Shown here: positions 50,501 to 61,233 of the stretch, piece by piece
How positions within the stretch are numbered: position 1 is the first letter of the stretch
Layout of the letters: each line of letters opens with the position of its first letter
NCBI RefSeq assembly: GCF_028453695.1
Contig: NC_135782.1
Location: 1,736,001-1,800,000, forward strand
From: Augochlora pura
Lineage: Eukaryota > Arthropoda > Insecta > Hymenoptera > Halictidae
DNA length: 64,000 bases
Reading direction: 5' to 3'
The notes under the pieces: model-generated
Seen by the model: only the letters and a program-made list of their open reading frames with translations
Database searches by the model: none
What the model was told of the DNA's origin: nothing
Program-made: the position numbers and the translations under genes

Positions 50501-51414
50501 AACGACATTCCAATAACCCGACAAAATTCCTAGCGATTATGCAACGCGATTTTCTTTGCAAACAATAGAGAGCGTTGTACTAGTGAACGATGTTACGGAC
50601 AAGGTGACTGATGCGACTGAAAAAAAAAACGAACGGGTGAATTTTCGAAAGAAACACCGTCTTCCGGATGTCCGATTACGCGGACAATGCGGCACGTAGA
50701 ATGGTTTCGGTAGAGATCGCATGGTATGCATGATGTCATCTAAAAGAGTTGTGCTCCACGGAAGACCCTTGACAATATCGATCGTATCAATCCGCAATTC
50801 TGTCAAGGCAGACCGCGAGAAATGGGCGTTCACGGGGGGGCATTGCGCACAAAACAAGTTTTTCGCGTGTATCGGCGCACCGACGAACGAACAAACGGAC
50901 CTAACCTCACTAATGTCGCAGGTGCGCTGTCCAACGGGGGTATTAAGCCGATGAGAATATGATGCACGATAACAGCTGTCCCGGCGACACTGTTCGCCGA
51001 CCGATTCCTATCCTACGTCGACTTACCGTGTTGCGGGGCCGGCTCGGACGTTATTTCCGACGGGAACAAAACAACACCGACACAACTGGTTTCAACGTTT
51101 CGAAAATAATTTTCGGGTCGGCGTGTGTCTGGCTCTCGTTTGGAACCGATCGGCCCCTTTCTCGTCCACGTGATACGCCGCGGTAGCCGACTGTACTCAT
51201 GTACCGACACTGGTACTACAGTTCACTGTTCCGTTCAACACAAACGCGACTGTTTACCACTGTTCACGTCCCACGATAAATTAAAGTAATCGGACATTTT
51301 TCAACATGCTTCTCCACAATCCCCCGTCTACTCCTTCCACTGACACGTCTTTTGTGACGTCATCGATTCAATACTTTTCGGTGAAGGTTTTGCCGCGGGC
51401 GGTTCCGCGAATCG

Positions 51415-51428
51415 CCGCTAGGTGGCGA
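51415..51428 (+). promoter_or_regulatory. CTCF-like site
   Basis: CCGCTAGGTGGCGA agrees with the CTCF consensus CCASYAGRKGGCRS at 12 of 14 positions, including all of YAGRKGGCR. It lies between the PREP/PKNOX gene and the LRR/bsh block, about 950 bp before the LRR start codon. Binding is inferred. Confidence 0.35.
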
Positions 51429-52117
51429 CACCCGCACGATCGCTTGTCTATTCGGACATGTTTTGGACAGGTGCCGCGACATTCGAAATGGAAACCTGCG
51501 AGATAAAAAGGTTATCAATATTGTCGTACACTTATTTACTTTCAGAAAATATCCGGGCAATTTTACATTCTAGATGCAACGCGTAGTTGAATTATTTGAT
51601 TTACCTTAATGTTAACAGTAAATGCTTTGATTTGTACACGAATATAAATATGTATTTCAATTACAAAACTATTAACACCTCCTCTAAAGATATTTGTTTC
51701 AAATATTGTATATCTCGCCCACTATGCGTGCGTGGTAAAATATTTAATTTAAATTGATTCTAGAAACATTATTTCAAATAATTCTAAGTATATAAAGGAA
51801 ATGATAGTTCCGACGATTTTTTTAAAGGAGTAACGTTACCTCAGAGGAGAACTTATCTGATACGTCGTTATCATTAAAGACTGGTGTTGATCTATTAAAA
51901 AATAATATTATAGAGTGCTTCGCACACTTGGTATCGAAATGTTTTAGCTATTTACCGAGAGAAATCTATGTAAGAACATATTTTGTAACATCGCGCTATC
52001 GGAGGAGACATTCAAGCGGTGCACACCCTGTATATCGTCCATGTTAATTCTGTGAAGCACGTGGTCGCTGGTGACTTCACAGTTGATTCGACCACGTCGT
52101 AATAGATTACGAAAAAA

Positions 52118-52144
52118 ATCGATCCAACAAATTGCTGGATCGAT
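52118..52144. repeat. Short perfect hairpin (9-bp stem)
   Basis: ATCGATCCA and TGGATCGAT face each other across 9 bases, about 220 bp before the LRR gene start codon. A second inverted pair CGTGGTCG / CGACCACG lies just upstream (about 52060-52098). Confidence 0.6.
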
Positions 52145-52366
52145 AAAAACGACCAGCGCGAGTTCGAGGAAACGTTGCCGTGGAGAAAATATGAGTTAAC
52201 TGCCGAAGAATAATACATATTTGCTTGATTAGAACGATGAATAACGTCGACCAGTGGTATCTTATCACAAGGGCCGTTATCAGGGATAGTCGGCCTGATA
52301 CAAGAAAACCATTTTCAGTCGTTCGGCGTTAAGTTCCACGCTCGCTGATCCTCACGTTGAACCGCC

Positions 52367-55300
52367 ATGGATCGTCGACGGTTGTTCGCGTTTCTAATCG
52401 TCTTCGCGACGGTCGTTTGCCTGGGATCGACGGCGACAACTGAGATTTTTGTCGCGAACCACACCGGTGTCACCGAGACTGTTCCGGCCGTGACAGTCAA
52501 ACTGCCTAGTTTCTGCGCCGTTTGCAATTGCACAGGTATTGGGACCAGGTTTTGACAGGGAATTCTTAAAGAACAAGCGACGATCTTTTACCGCGGTTTT
52601 TCAATTTCAATTTATAAATAATAATACGAATTATATAAATGTTAAACTATCGAGTATTATTTCATTAGTATCATATAGTCTGTTATTATACGTTTAGTCT
52701 AATATGATCTATGATTTTCCGGGACACGAATAATTTCTTAATTACTGGTTTTGGCGACAGGCGACAACGTCACCTGCGACGGAAGGAACCTGACCGGTCA
52801 TTTCGAGGATCCCCAATGGACGATCAAAGCCGTGAACGTAATGTCGTTCGCGGGGAACTCGTTGGTGCAGGTGAAACCGTTCCCGGAAGTCGCGATCGCG
52901 AGACTGGTTCTACGGGCGAATCAGATCACGAAAATCGACGACGGAGCCTTCATGAAGCTGATCAACCTCACCGAACTTGATTTGAGCGACAACAATCTAA
53001 GCGCGGGCAATCTGCAACCGAGCGCCTTTCGGGTAAACTTCGAAATTGAACACCCCTCCCCTCCGGGGGCGCGTCGCACGCGTTCTCATACTTTTGTTCG
53101 TTTAGGGCCTAAACTTCCCGAGTATCGAATCTCGTCTATATCGTTTTAGTCGCATCGATATTCTTACCGGCATATTCTCACGGTAATATATTCTACCGGA
53201 ATGAAAATCGATACACCCGCGCTCACGGTATTATATTCGATCCCCCGATTCGCTCAATTAAAACGTACATTGTTGTCCGCGCGCTTAATCCTCTATTAGT
53301 CACAGTCGTTATCTCGAAAGTTCCGTTCACGGAGTGTATTACACGCCTTAGCGAGATAATGAATTTCCTTGAAGGAAATAAATTCGTTGTCATCCCTCGC
53401 AAATTACCGAACGCGATCCGAGTATTTAATTGTTCGTTACGCCGAGGCTGTTATTGCGGAAAAAATGATTCGCGAAATGGTGATGGATTGTAAGCGAACC
53501 GTTTCACTTATCGCAACGGTATCGAATATACATATATATTATATATAATGTTTATGGCTACTTTAAATGGGCAATCCTGTACATTTTTAGGGCAGATTTT
53601 CGTTCAAGGATTACGAACCGTTGGAAAATTTGACGAGGCTGAGCCTGGCGCACAACAGCCTCTATTCTCTGCATCAGGATCTTTTCGAGCATGTGCCGAA
53701 CTTAAAGGTGCTCGATCTGTCCCATAACTTGTTCACCCAGATCGACCAGCGCACTTTGTTCGCGATCACCACTTTAGCGAGATTAGAAGAATTGAATTTG
53801 GGCTACTGCGGCTTGAAGGATATTCCGCACGCGTTTCTTTACAGCTTAAGGTAACCTGCCTTTTTATTATTATTCGGAGAGATCCGGTCGAGCCAATAGC
53901 CGAAAATGATATCATAAATTATCATTATATAATGTATAGTTGTCATAATAATATTATTATACTATTATTATAATATTATATTACTATATATCATTACACA
54001 TACATCGCAATAAGTCTCTTTTCTCTCAGAAAAAGAATCGGTGATTCATAAGCGGCGTGCTTAATTGATCAATATCCTGACCGCCCCGCGATTTAGTTCT
54101 GATATCGAAGCGATGGATCACTTACACGTAAATGTTATAATACGGTTGAGCCAATAGATTCGACCGCTCTGATAAGATAGATATCGCCGCGAGTAGTTAT
54201 TCCCGCGACGAGTGAGGGGACAAGCGCGGAATATCTATTTGGCAATGGCGACGCGCGATGATAACTCCTTGCAGCGGCTATACGTGGTCTGCAACAATTC
54301 GACAACGTTAACTAACAATAACGTTTTTTTATTTTTTGTAGAAAACTGAGGAAACTGAACTTAAGCGGCAATCAGATCAACGCGCCACCGGCCGACCTCG
54401 GCGAGGCGATATCTCTGGAGTATCTTTACCTGGACGAGAACCCGATTCAGATAATAAACAAGAACACCTCGTTCCCGATCATGCTCAAGCTGAAGGAGCT
54501 TAGTCTCTGCTGCATGCCGCATTTAACTGTGATCGGGGAAGGTGCATTCGGGGGTTTGCAGTCGCTGGAACACGTGCGGATACAGAATTGCCCGAAATTG
54601 GAGACCATCGACGAGTACGCGTTCGCCAACAAGGTACGAAATAATGATCTAAAAGGGTATCCGTTTAAAAGTACCAGAGTAATCTCGCAATCGGAGAAAC
54701 GGCGCGAAGCGGCAACGTTCCGAACAAGGTGCTCGATCTTAAAGGTTCTTCTGTTCAAACTGATCGCAGACGAAGGAGAGCGAGGTACACCAATGGCCGA
54801 CGCTGAAGAGACTCGATTTGTCGGATAACGCGCTCCGATATTTGCCGGTGCACCTCGTGGGCGCCGAATGGGACACGCTCGAAGAATTGGATCTGATGAA
54901 CAACAAATGGAGCTGCGATTGCCTTAATCAATATCTGGTAAGTTCGGCCGATCGCGAATCTACCCGGTGTCCCGCGGTATTTTAAATCCGCGAGGCAAAG
55001 AAGTCGATTGTTCTCTCCTTAATCATTTAGCTCTATTTAAAATCAGAGGACATTTCTGTTGAGAATTAATTAAGAGATAAATTTATATAGGACATTATTG
55101 AAATCTAGATAGTTTACACTATAAAGTAATTGTAAGAAATATCATTTACGCAAGTTCTCCTTGCAATTTTAATTAAAGTTTCTTACTTGGATCTCATTGG
55201 GGTTTTTGAGGCTCCCGTAGACGATTACGAATAATAAAGGATAATATTCCGTTTGATTAGATCGGAACGTTGCTGCCGAAGCTCGGGAAGAAACTAATGC

Positions 55301-55587
55301 CGGAGGATGTGAACAAGCTGAACTGTTCGGCACCGCCTGAACATTTGGGCAAGAGCCTGGTCTCGTTGTCGAACAGGAGGCTTCGTTGCTTGGACGTCTA
55401 CGGAGCGAGGCCCGAAAGGGACGCGACGATTCTCATCGGTGTGCTGATCGGTATCTTAATCGCCACCCCGATTTGTCTGACTCTGTTCATCCTCTGGCGC
55501 CGCGGATTCTTCTTCTGCGGCACGAACAATCCCGCCAGTTTCTCTCGCGCCTTCTACAAACGAGCGACCACCGACGACGACATATGA
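52367..55587 (+). CDS. Leucine-rich-repeat single-pass membrane protein (6 coding exons)
   Basis: Likely a cell-surface adhesion or signalling protein. Coding exons: 52367-52535, 52761-53032, 53591-53850, 54342-54633, 54770-54937 and 55261-55587. The joined frame is 496 codons (495 residues) with GT-AG introns. Residues 1-22 form a signal peptide. A cysteine-rich LRR amino cap (CAVCNCTG then VTCDGRNLTG) is split by the first intron. About nine LRRs follow (for example LTELDLSDNNLS, LTRLSLAHNSLYSL, LKVLDLSHNLFTQI, LRKLNLSGNQI, LKRLDLSDNALRYL). A carboxy cap follows (NKWSCDCLNQYL, then LNCSAPPEHLG and LRCLD). A transmembrane segment is at about 442-466 with a 29-residue tail ending TTDDDI. The architecture resembles trophoblast glycoprotein/Lapsyn-type insect LRR proteins, but I cannot name the orthologue. 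Codons are GC-rich in the third position and CpG-rich, unlike nicastrin and RpS3A. Confidence 0.93.
53033..53590 (+). other. Intron 2 of the LRR gene
   Basis: A 558-bp intron; nothing else seen. Confidence 0.8.
53851..54341 (+). other. Intron 3 of the LRR gene
   Basis: A 491-bp intron with an AT-rich, self-complementary TAATATTATTATA-type stretch at about 53920-54000. Confidence 0.8.
54938..55260 (+). other. Intron 5 of the LRR gene
   Basis: A 323-bp AT-rich intron; nothing else seen. Confidence 0.8.
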
Positions 55588-56557
55588 GGCGATCGTTCTT
55601 CTCGATCGAATCTAGCCGGGAAACTGAAACGCCAGAGGTCCAACGAGATCGACCGAGAATCGGAGCCATCGTCAAGTAACGAATTATTCGAATAGAAAAT
55701 TATTCGGATTATTCGACAAGTGGCTAGGAGACACCGTATTAATTTGGTGAAAGCGATTTCACACTGTGTCGCGTCCACATGTATACGTATAAATTGTACA
55801 CGTGTACGATTTAGAGAGTACATTTCATATACATATCTATAGGTATATTGACTACGTTACTGATCTCTGGAAGACCGGCTCTTGGCAACGCATACGAGCA
55901 TATTATCTTTTATTTGAGATTAGTAGTTACGCTCTAGCGACTATTTATTCCGAGAGTTAACGTTCGAACGTTCCACATTAATTTTCTAAAATTTGCAATG
56001 CCTTTCCTCCACAGAACGTTAATTTTCTAGTCTGTCCTGTCGATAAGGCTACGCGATAATTAGGCTGCGGATCTTCCTGCATTGTTACATGTATATTAAT
56101 CAAAATTAATCGGTATTATCGTTCTACGTTCATCGTAAAAATGTTGGCCGGCGTTTTTTCTTTTTCAGAGTTCCAGGAAGGAATTCTGGAAAATGAGAGT
56201 ATCCGCAGTTCAATTATCATTATCAATCCTTCATAATTTATTTAAATGTAACTACATCGATAACATGCAAGCTCCGCTTCTATTCTCGTGAAATACAAAC
56301 ATTTTTCTAAAAAAAAACATTTTTCATTGTATTCTTCATATTGACTAAATGCAAATAACTTTGCATAGCGAAACGTGCTGTATCGTATAAATCATTGTAC
56401 AACGTATTTTATATTAATTCATGTAAAAATGAAAATTATTACAAAGGATAGTAGTTGTTATTATTATTTGAAGAGAAAACGTCTATCGTTTTAACAACGC
56501 CTCGTTAAATAGCATGAGGCGAGATCGACCGTAGGAAAATTTGAAAAATAATCTATT

Positions 56558-56563
56558 AATAAA
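56558..56563 (+). terminator. Candidate polyadenylation signal of the LRR gene
   Basis: AATAAA about 970 bp after the stop codon at 55585-55587, just before a change to GC-richer sequence. Confidence 0.35.
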
Positions 56564-57403
56564 GGATCCATCCCGGGTGGGGTGGCAATTAGGGGATGCA
56601 GACGAAGCGTGTCTATTCGCTGTCGATTATCGTCCCGTTGGATCTCTATGGTACAAGAAAAAAAAAATAGAGAAACAAATATGTTGCTGATTTTTGGTCT
56701 AACAAGTCCCGAGAGGGTTTATTTAGCCCCGTGGCCTGTCGTCGGGGAAGCGCGGTTTCTGGAACACCGTAGGGATAGTTTCGGCAACGTTAAGCTTGCG
56801 GACGGGTTTTCGGGCTTTGGCATCGACATCGGGGTCCGCCCGTGGATTCTAGACCACCGTCGAGGGAACGACGGGACGGATGAATGGACACGCGTCGGTA
56901 ACACAATTACCGGGACGTTAATTTACTCAATAATCGCGGAAGCAACCCCGTCTAAATGCCGGCACGCGCCTCCTCGCCCCTTTCTCTGCCAGTCGCCGTG
57001 CCAGAAGAGGCCCTCTAATACGACCGATGAATACGGGTCCAGCTTTACGGATGATTGCGTCATTATACGGCGCGTTTTACTAAACACGGTTACGACGTGG
57101 CCCTCGCGAATATTCGCGGGACTTCGGCTCCCGTTTTCAATCGGATACAATTACGCGATCGCGACGGCTATTATTTCACCAATAAGCGAACATTTTCGAT
57201 TTTGGAGGCCGTCGCGGCGCCAAGCCTATGGCGGCACCGCACACCACCGGCTCCTCGCAAATATCATTTTCCTCAGACGGCTGCGACGAATTTTAATCGG
57301 CGGCCGAACACGCGCGACAAGCGAACTGAAATTAACACGTTTGACTCGCGTGTCGGTTAACGCGTACGAATTTATAAGAATTCTTCGTCTGAAGAATTTA
57401 TTC

Positions 57404-57455
57404 GAAATATTGTTCGTAGATGATATTTATTGAAATATTCTACGAAGAATATTCT
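57404..57455. repeat. Imperfect hairpin (about 16-bp arms)
   Basis: The left arm ATATTGTTCGTAGA and the right arm TCTACGAAGAATAT pair with one mismatch across an 18-base AT-rich loop. Weaker complementarity (GAATTCTTCG with CGAAGAATTC) continues outward. Confidence 0.55.
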
Positions 57456-58796
57456 ATTCGAAGAATTCGTTCGTTTTATTCGAACGATTAAATTAAAAAC
57501 AAAACAGCTGCGTGCTTTTATTTTTTGGAATAAACAATTTATTTCGGCGGAACAGGCTCGGAACTTCGGCGTGCCCCCTGATATTATTATTATTGTAAAT
57601 TCGGTACCAGGGAGGTTAGTTTCGTGATACCATAATAACTTTGTCGATCGGAAGGTTCGCTCCGGTGGTGGGTCGGCGCGCGGGGGTGGGCGTCGAAGGT
57701 ACATCGACGTACACCACCGATACATCCATTTTGAGCGTGCTGTATACATCGTCCAATAAGTAATCTAATCCGGTGCTCCTGCTCCTCCTGATCCGCATTC
57801 TCTACCCCCTTCAAGATTCGATACAGATGTATTGACTCGCGGAAAGCTTTCCTACACTTTGATGCCCCGGAACGGGGGTGGGATCAATACGGCCGGGGTG
57901 AAAAAAATTTGTCGCACACTCCTGACGAAAAGTTACCCGGATACGCACGCATGAATACGACATTCCCCGAATCTTGCGAAAGCTGCCGGTGCTATGATAT
58001 ACGGGAAGAGCGTTGTCAGATGTCTATTTGAATAATAATAATTATTAGCAATATATTTTTCACAATCTTTTATAATATATTTCTATTTGCTATTTTTATC
58101 AAAATGGTAAAAGCACAGCTATTGATAATTTTCAGTAAAAATGACGTATTATGCTCTATTGGACTACTGGACAGCGAAATAAATATTTTATTTCAATGAA
58201 TGTTTGCTAACTCTATGCACTAGAATGCACTAAACGATACACGTGTTAGTAAACAATGCACATGTTGATAAAAAAATAGACACTCGATGTTTCTCACAGT
58301 AAAAGAAATGTGAGCACTGCGACTTCAACTCTTGCGTATGTACCCTCTACCATAATCCGGTCGTTCCTCTAGGAAACGTATACGACACGCCTAAATTTAC
58401 AAGCTAGCCACTGGCCCATGTAAATTTATCCGTGCACCGCTGGTGTCGCTGTAAAAGTCGACCGCGAACTGGCAGAACGTGTCGACCGAATCAGAGTTTT
58501 CAGGGGGTCGGCAGGGGGGTATAGATAGGTCCGAGTACAGGCGAGAAAACGAAGGGAAGCAAAGAGACGAAGAAAAGGACGAAGAGAAAGGAATACCTGG
58601 AAATCGTTAGACGGGGATCGGCCGGACCAGCCGGAGGTGGCAAAAACGAAATACAATTTAAGCGGTAGGAAAAGCCACCTCAGAAGTGCACACGTGAACG
58701 CCGTAATCGTGCACTAGTCAATGTGAATGCGCAATAACACGGGGCCGGCCGCGGATATAGAAGCGACTTTCCTCTCTCCCTCGATCCACTCCCGGC

Positions 58797-58819
58797 CTCT
58801 CTCTCTCTCTCGGTCTCTC
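58797..58819. repeat. (CT)n tract upstream of bsh
   Basis: CT dinucleotides in the presumed bsh promoter region; GAGA-type on the - strand. Confidence 0.85.
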
Positions 58820-60023
58820 CCGGTCTCACCGGCGGCTCTCCTACTCTCCGTGATCTCTTTGCCGTCGATTCGGAGGGGTGCCAGGGTGAGAGGATTCGCT
58901 TACCCCCGGCCCGGTGGCCATGGAAACGCGGCGTTCGGCGCCGCCCCGGCGGATCCGCGGGGCCAACCGTTGCGACGCCGAGCGTCGCGACGCCGACCAA
59001 TGCCGGCGGGTGTCGAGGCTCGTATATCCGGACCGAGGTTTACTCTCTTCTTGGCCAGTTAGAGAGGGTTGAGGGTGGAGATGATCGCGGAACGGGGGGT
59101 TGAATCGCCTTGAATATCGCGCACCGATACTCCCTGAACGTCGCCGAGCCACGGCCGTGTCTCACCCTTGTCCGGACACGCTTCTGCCCGCGGACTTTCA
59201 CGATCGGCCAGCGTTTCCGGCCCGGCTCGATTTAATTAAACCACCGCGACAAGAGTCCCGTTTACTTACGGAAACCGTTTCCGTCTCGGTAGACCACCGG
59301 GGTGAACGTGGCCGGAGCGCGAGCCGACGCGTCGTCCGTTCACATTCCTCCGCTTGGATCCGTTTTTCGACGCAGCCCGAGGATCTTCCCGGTGGACGTC
59401 GTCACCTAGACACAGCCTCGATGATCCACCTGTAAAAAGTCCGTTCCCGTTGGTGCTTCCGGTCCCGGTCCGACCACCGTGCAACCGACGCGACTGCTCT
59501 CGCCAGCTTCCTGCTTCGACGGGGTCTCCCTTTGTGCTTGGTGAATTTTGTGCGGGGCTTCTCAATGTTCGAGGAGGAGATGAACGTGCGACTCTTCGGA
59601 ACCGACTTAGGGTACGTGATAGTTCGGAGTCAATTAATTTAGCTCGTTTCGCTTGGCGACGGTCGTCGCCCGCTTCATGGACCGTGTGCTTCCGCGTCGC
59701 TCGTTCTCCTGTCGCAGAAAAGACGTCGGACTGTGATTAGGATACTCTTAGATCGTTCGATGGTTTGTTAGATAAGTGACAAGTTCGTCCTGGGTATTTC
59801 CCTGCGACCTCCGCACGAAGATCCACAAAGTTGGTCTTCGCAAAGTTGGACCGAAGAAGAACTTGTAGTTAGCGAGTTTTCGCTTGTCAGAGATAAAGGC
59901 AGGATCAAAGAGAGCAGCATGATGGTTTCTTGTGACTTTTCGAGTGACCACCGATTAGGATAATCGAAGAATGTAACGATCATCCCGCACCGACGGCCAT
60001 ACTGCAACCAGCATCCCGCGACG

Positions 60024-61233
60024 ATGCAGTCGACCTGCCAGCAACAGCAGGCCCAGCCAGGTCAGAACGGCACCTCGGCGAACAGGACGTCCTTCCTGAT
60101 CGAGGACATCCTCAGCCGGGGCACCGTGCCGCCCCATTCCCATCACCAGCTTCACCATCAACACCTCTCCTCCGGCCACGGGGTCCAACAGCATCCGCAC
60201 TACCAGCAGTTCGCCAGCTTACTGCCAGGCTATCCGTCGGCACCACCCGCGGCCTTCTTCTTGGGCCCGCTCTTCGGTAATACCGCCATGGGGGTCGGGG
60301 TCGTGCCCGGGGTCAGCGAACTCGCGGCCTTGAAGCACTGCCGACGAAGGAAAGCGCGAACGGTGAGCGACTGATAGTCTTATCCCGATTCGAAGACTGA
60401 CTTACTTACTCTTACTGGATCATCCGACGAGTTTTTCCTCTGTCTTCCGTGTCCGTCGATCGCGCGTTTTCATGGGGTGCTGCAGGCGATCCCCGTAGAA
60501 CACCATTGGTACCAGCGTTGGACACGTGTTTGCGTACTTAGCGTTGATGTTCATTTTGTCAATGTTACTGTCTGGAATCGTAACACGTTGATTTTTAGAA
60601 AATTCGTTGATAGTATATTCGGAGAATATCATTTTCTCTCTGACGATATTTTTTTGCATTTTTTGGGAAGATATAGCTGTGTTTAATATGGGAAATATAG
60701 TCGGAACGCAGATCTGAAAGAGAAAATGATTTCTCCGGTTGATAATTTTTTGAATTAGATAATCATTCTTCGGGCGAATTTATCCATGTATATATACAGC
60801 TGACAATTATTCGCATGACCGTTCGAATAATTTCGCGATCTCTGTTCGAGTAATCCGATTCGAGACAATGATCGAATCGCAAGGATTCGGAACGTTTCGT
60901 GTCCGATCGCGTGTATCCCTGAATGAACGTCGAAACGACGGCTATTCACCCGCCACTGTTTCCCGTTGTCCGGCATTTAGGTGTTCAGCGATCAACAATT
61001 AGCGGGTTTGGAGGCAAGATTCGAGGTGCAGAGGTACCTGAGCACGCCGGAAAGGGTCGAGCTTGCGGCCGCTCTACACCTCTCCGAGACCCAAGTGAAA
61101 ACGTGGTTTCAAAACCGGCGAATGAAGCACAAGAAACAATTGAGGAAATTGAGCACCAGCGCGGGCAGCAACAGCAATCAGAATTCCAATCAGCCGTGTA
61201 CCGGTCAATCCGTTTCCGTCACGTCACCCGCCG
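60024..61233 (+). CDS. bsh: Brain-specific homeobox protein (first two coding exons; 3' end outside window)
   Basis: Homeodomain transcription factor of the Bsh/BSX family, acting in specified brain and visual-system neurons. Exons 60024-60362 and 60981-61233 give 197 residues. The second exon ends in phase 1 at a strong GTGAGT donor, so at least one more exon is needed and I do not find it before 64000. The conserved amino-terminal motif TSFLIEDIL is at residues 22-30 (vertebrate BSX has TSFFIEDIL). His/Gln-rich and Pro-rich stretches follow. The homeodomain is at about 108-167, interrupted by the intron after ART: CRRRKART, then VFSDQQLAGLEARFE, RYLSTPERVELAAAL, SETQVKTWFQNRRMKHKKQL. Gln is at homeodomain position 50. 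The intron position inside the homeodomain and the RYLSTPERVEL stretch make the assignment firm. ATG 60024 is the first in frame before the conserved motif. Confidence 0.95.
60363..60980 (+). other. Intron 1 of bsh
   Basis: A 618-bp intron inside the homeodomain coding sequence, donor GTGAGC and acceptor TTTAG. No other feature seen. Confidence 0.85.

Larger units (their letters stand above)
40450..52366. other. Large non-coding region 5' of the PREP/PKNOX gene
   Basis: About 12 kb between two divergently transcribed genes without a supported coding exon. It is CpG-rich in blocks (40800-41800, 43150-45100, 46650-48150, 50500-51500). It should contain the PREP/PKNOX promoter and untranslated exons, and the upstream region of the LRR gene. 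It holds GA tracts, a 15-base C run, a degenerate ~120-bp tandem repeat and a CTCF-like site. Open frames here are mostly translations of low-complexity GA tracts. Confidence 0.5.
55588..60023. other. LRR 3' UTR and upstream region of bsh
   Basis: 4.4 kb without a recognised gene. 56580-57360 and 58400-59750 are GC- and CpG-rich and carry long but unrecognised open frames in several frames at once. A hairpin sits at 57404-57455. 58700-60020 is the probable bsh promoter and 5' UTR, with a CT tract at 58797-58819. Confidence 0.5.

Noticed and set aside
56582..57433. 283-codon open frame on the + strand
   Set aside because: It is the longest frame in the window but begins without a good start, has no recognisable domain, is Arg/Ile/Pro-rich in a GC-rich block, and other frames there are also open. 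I treat it as chance openness of CpG-rich non-coding DNA; PhyloCSF would decide.
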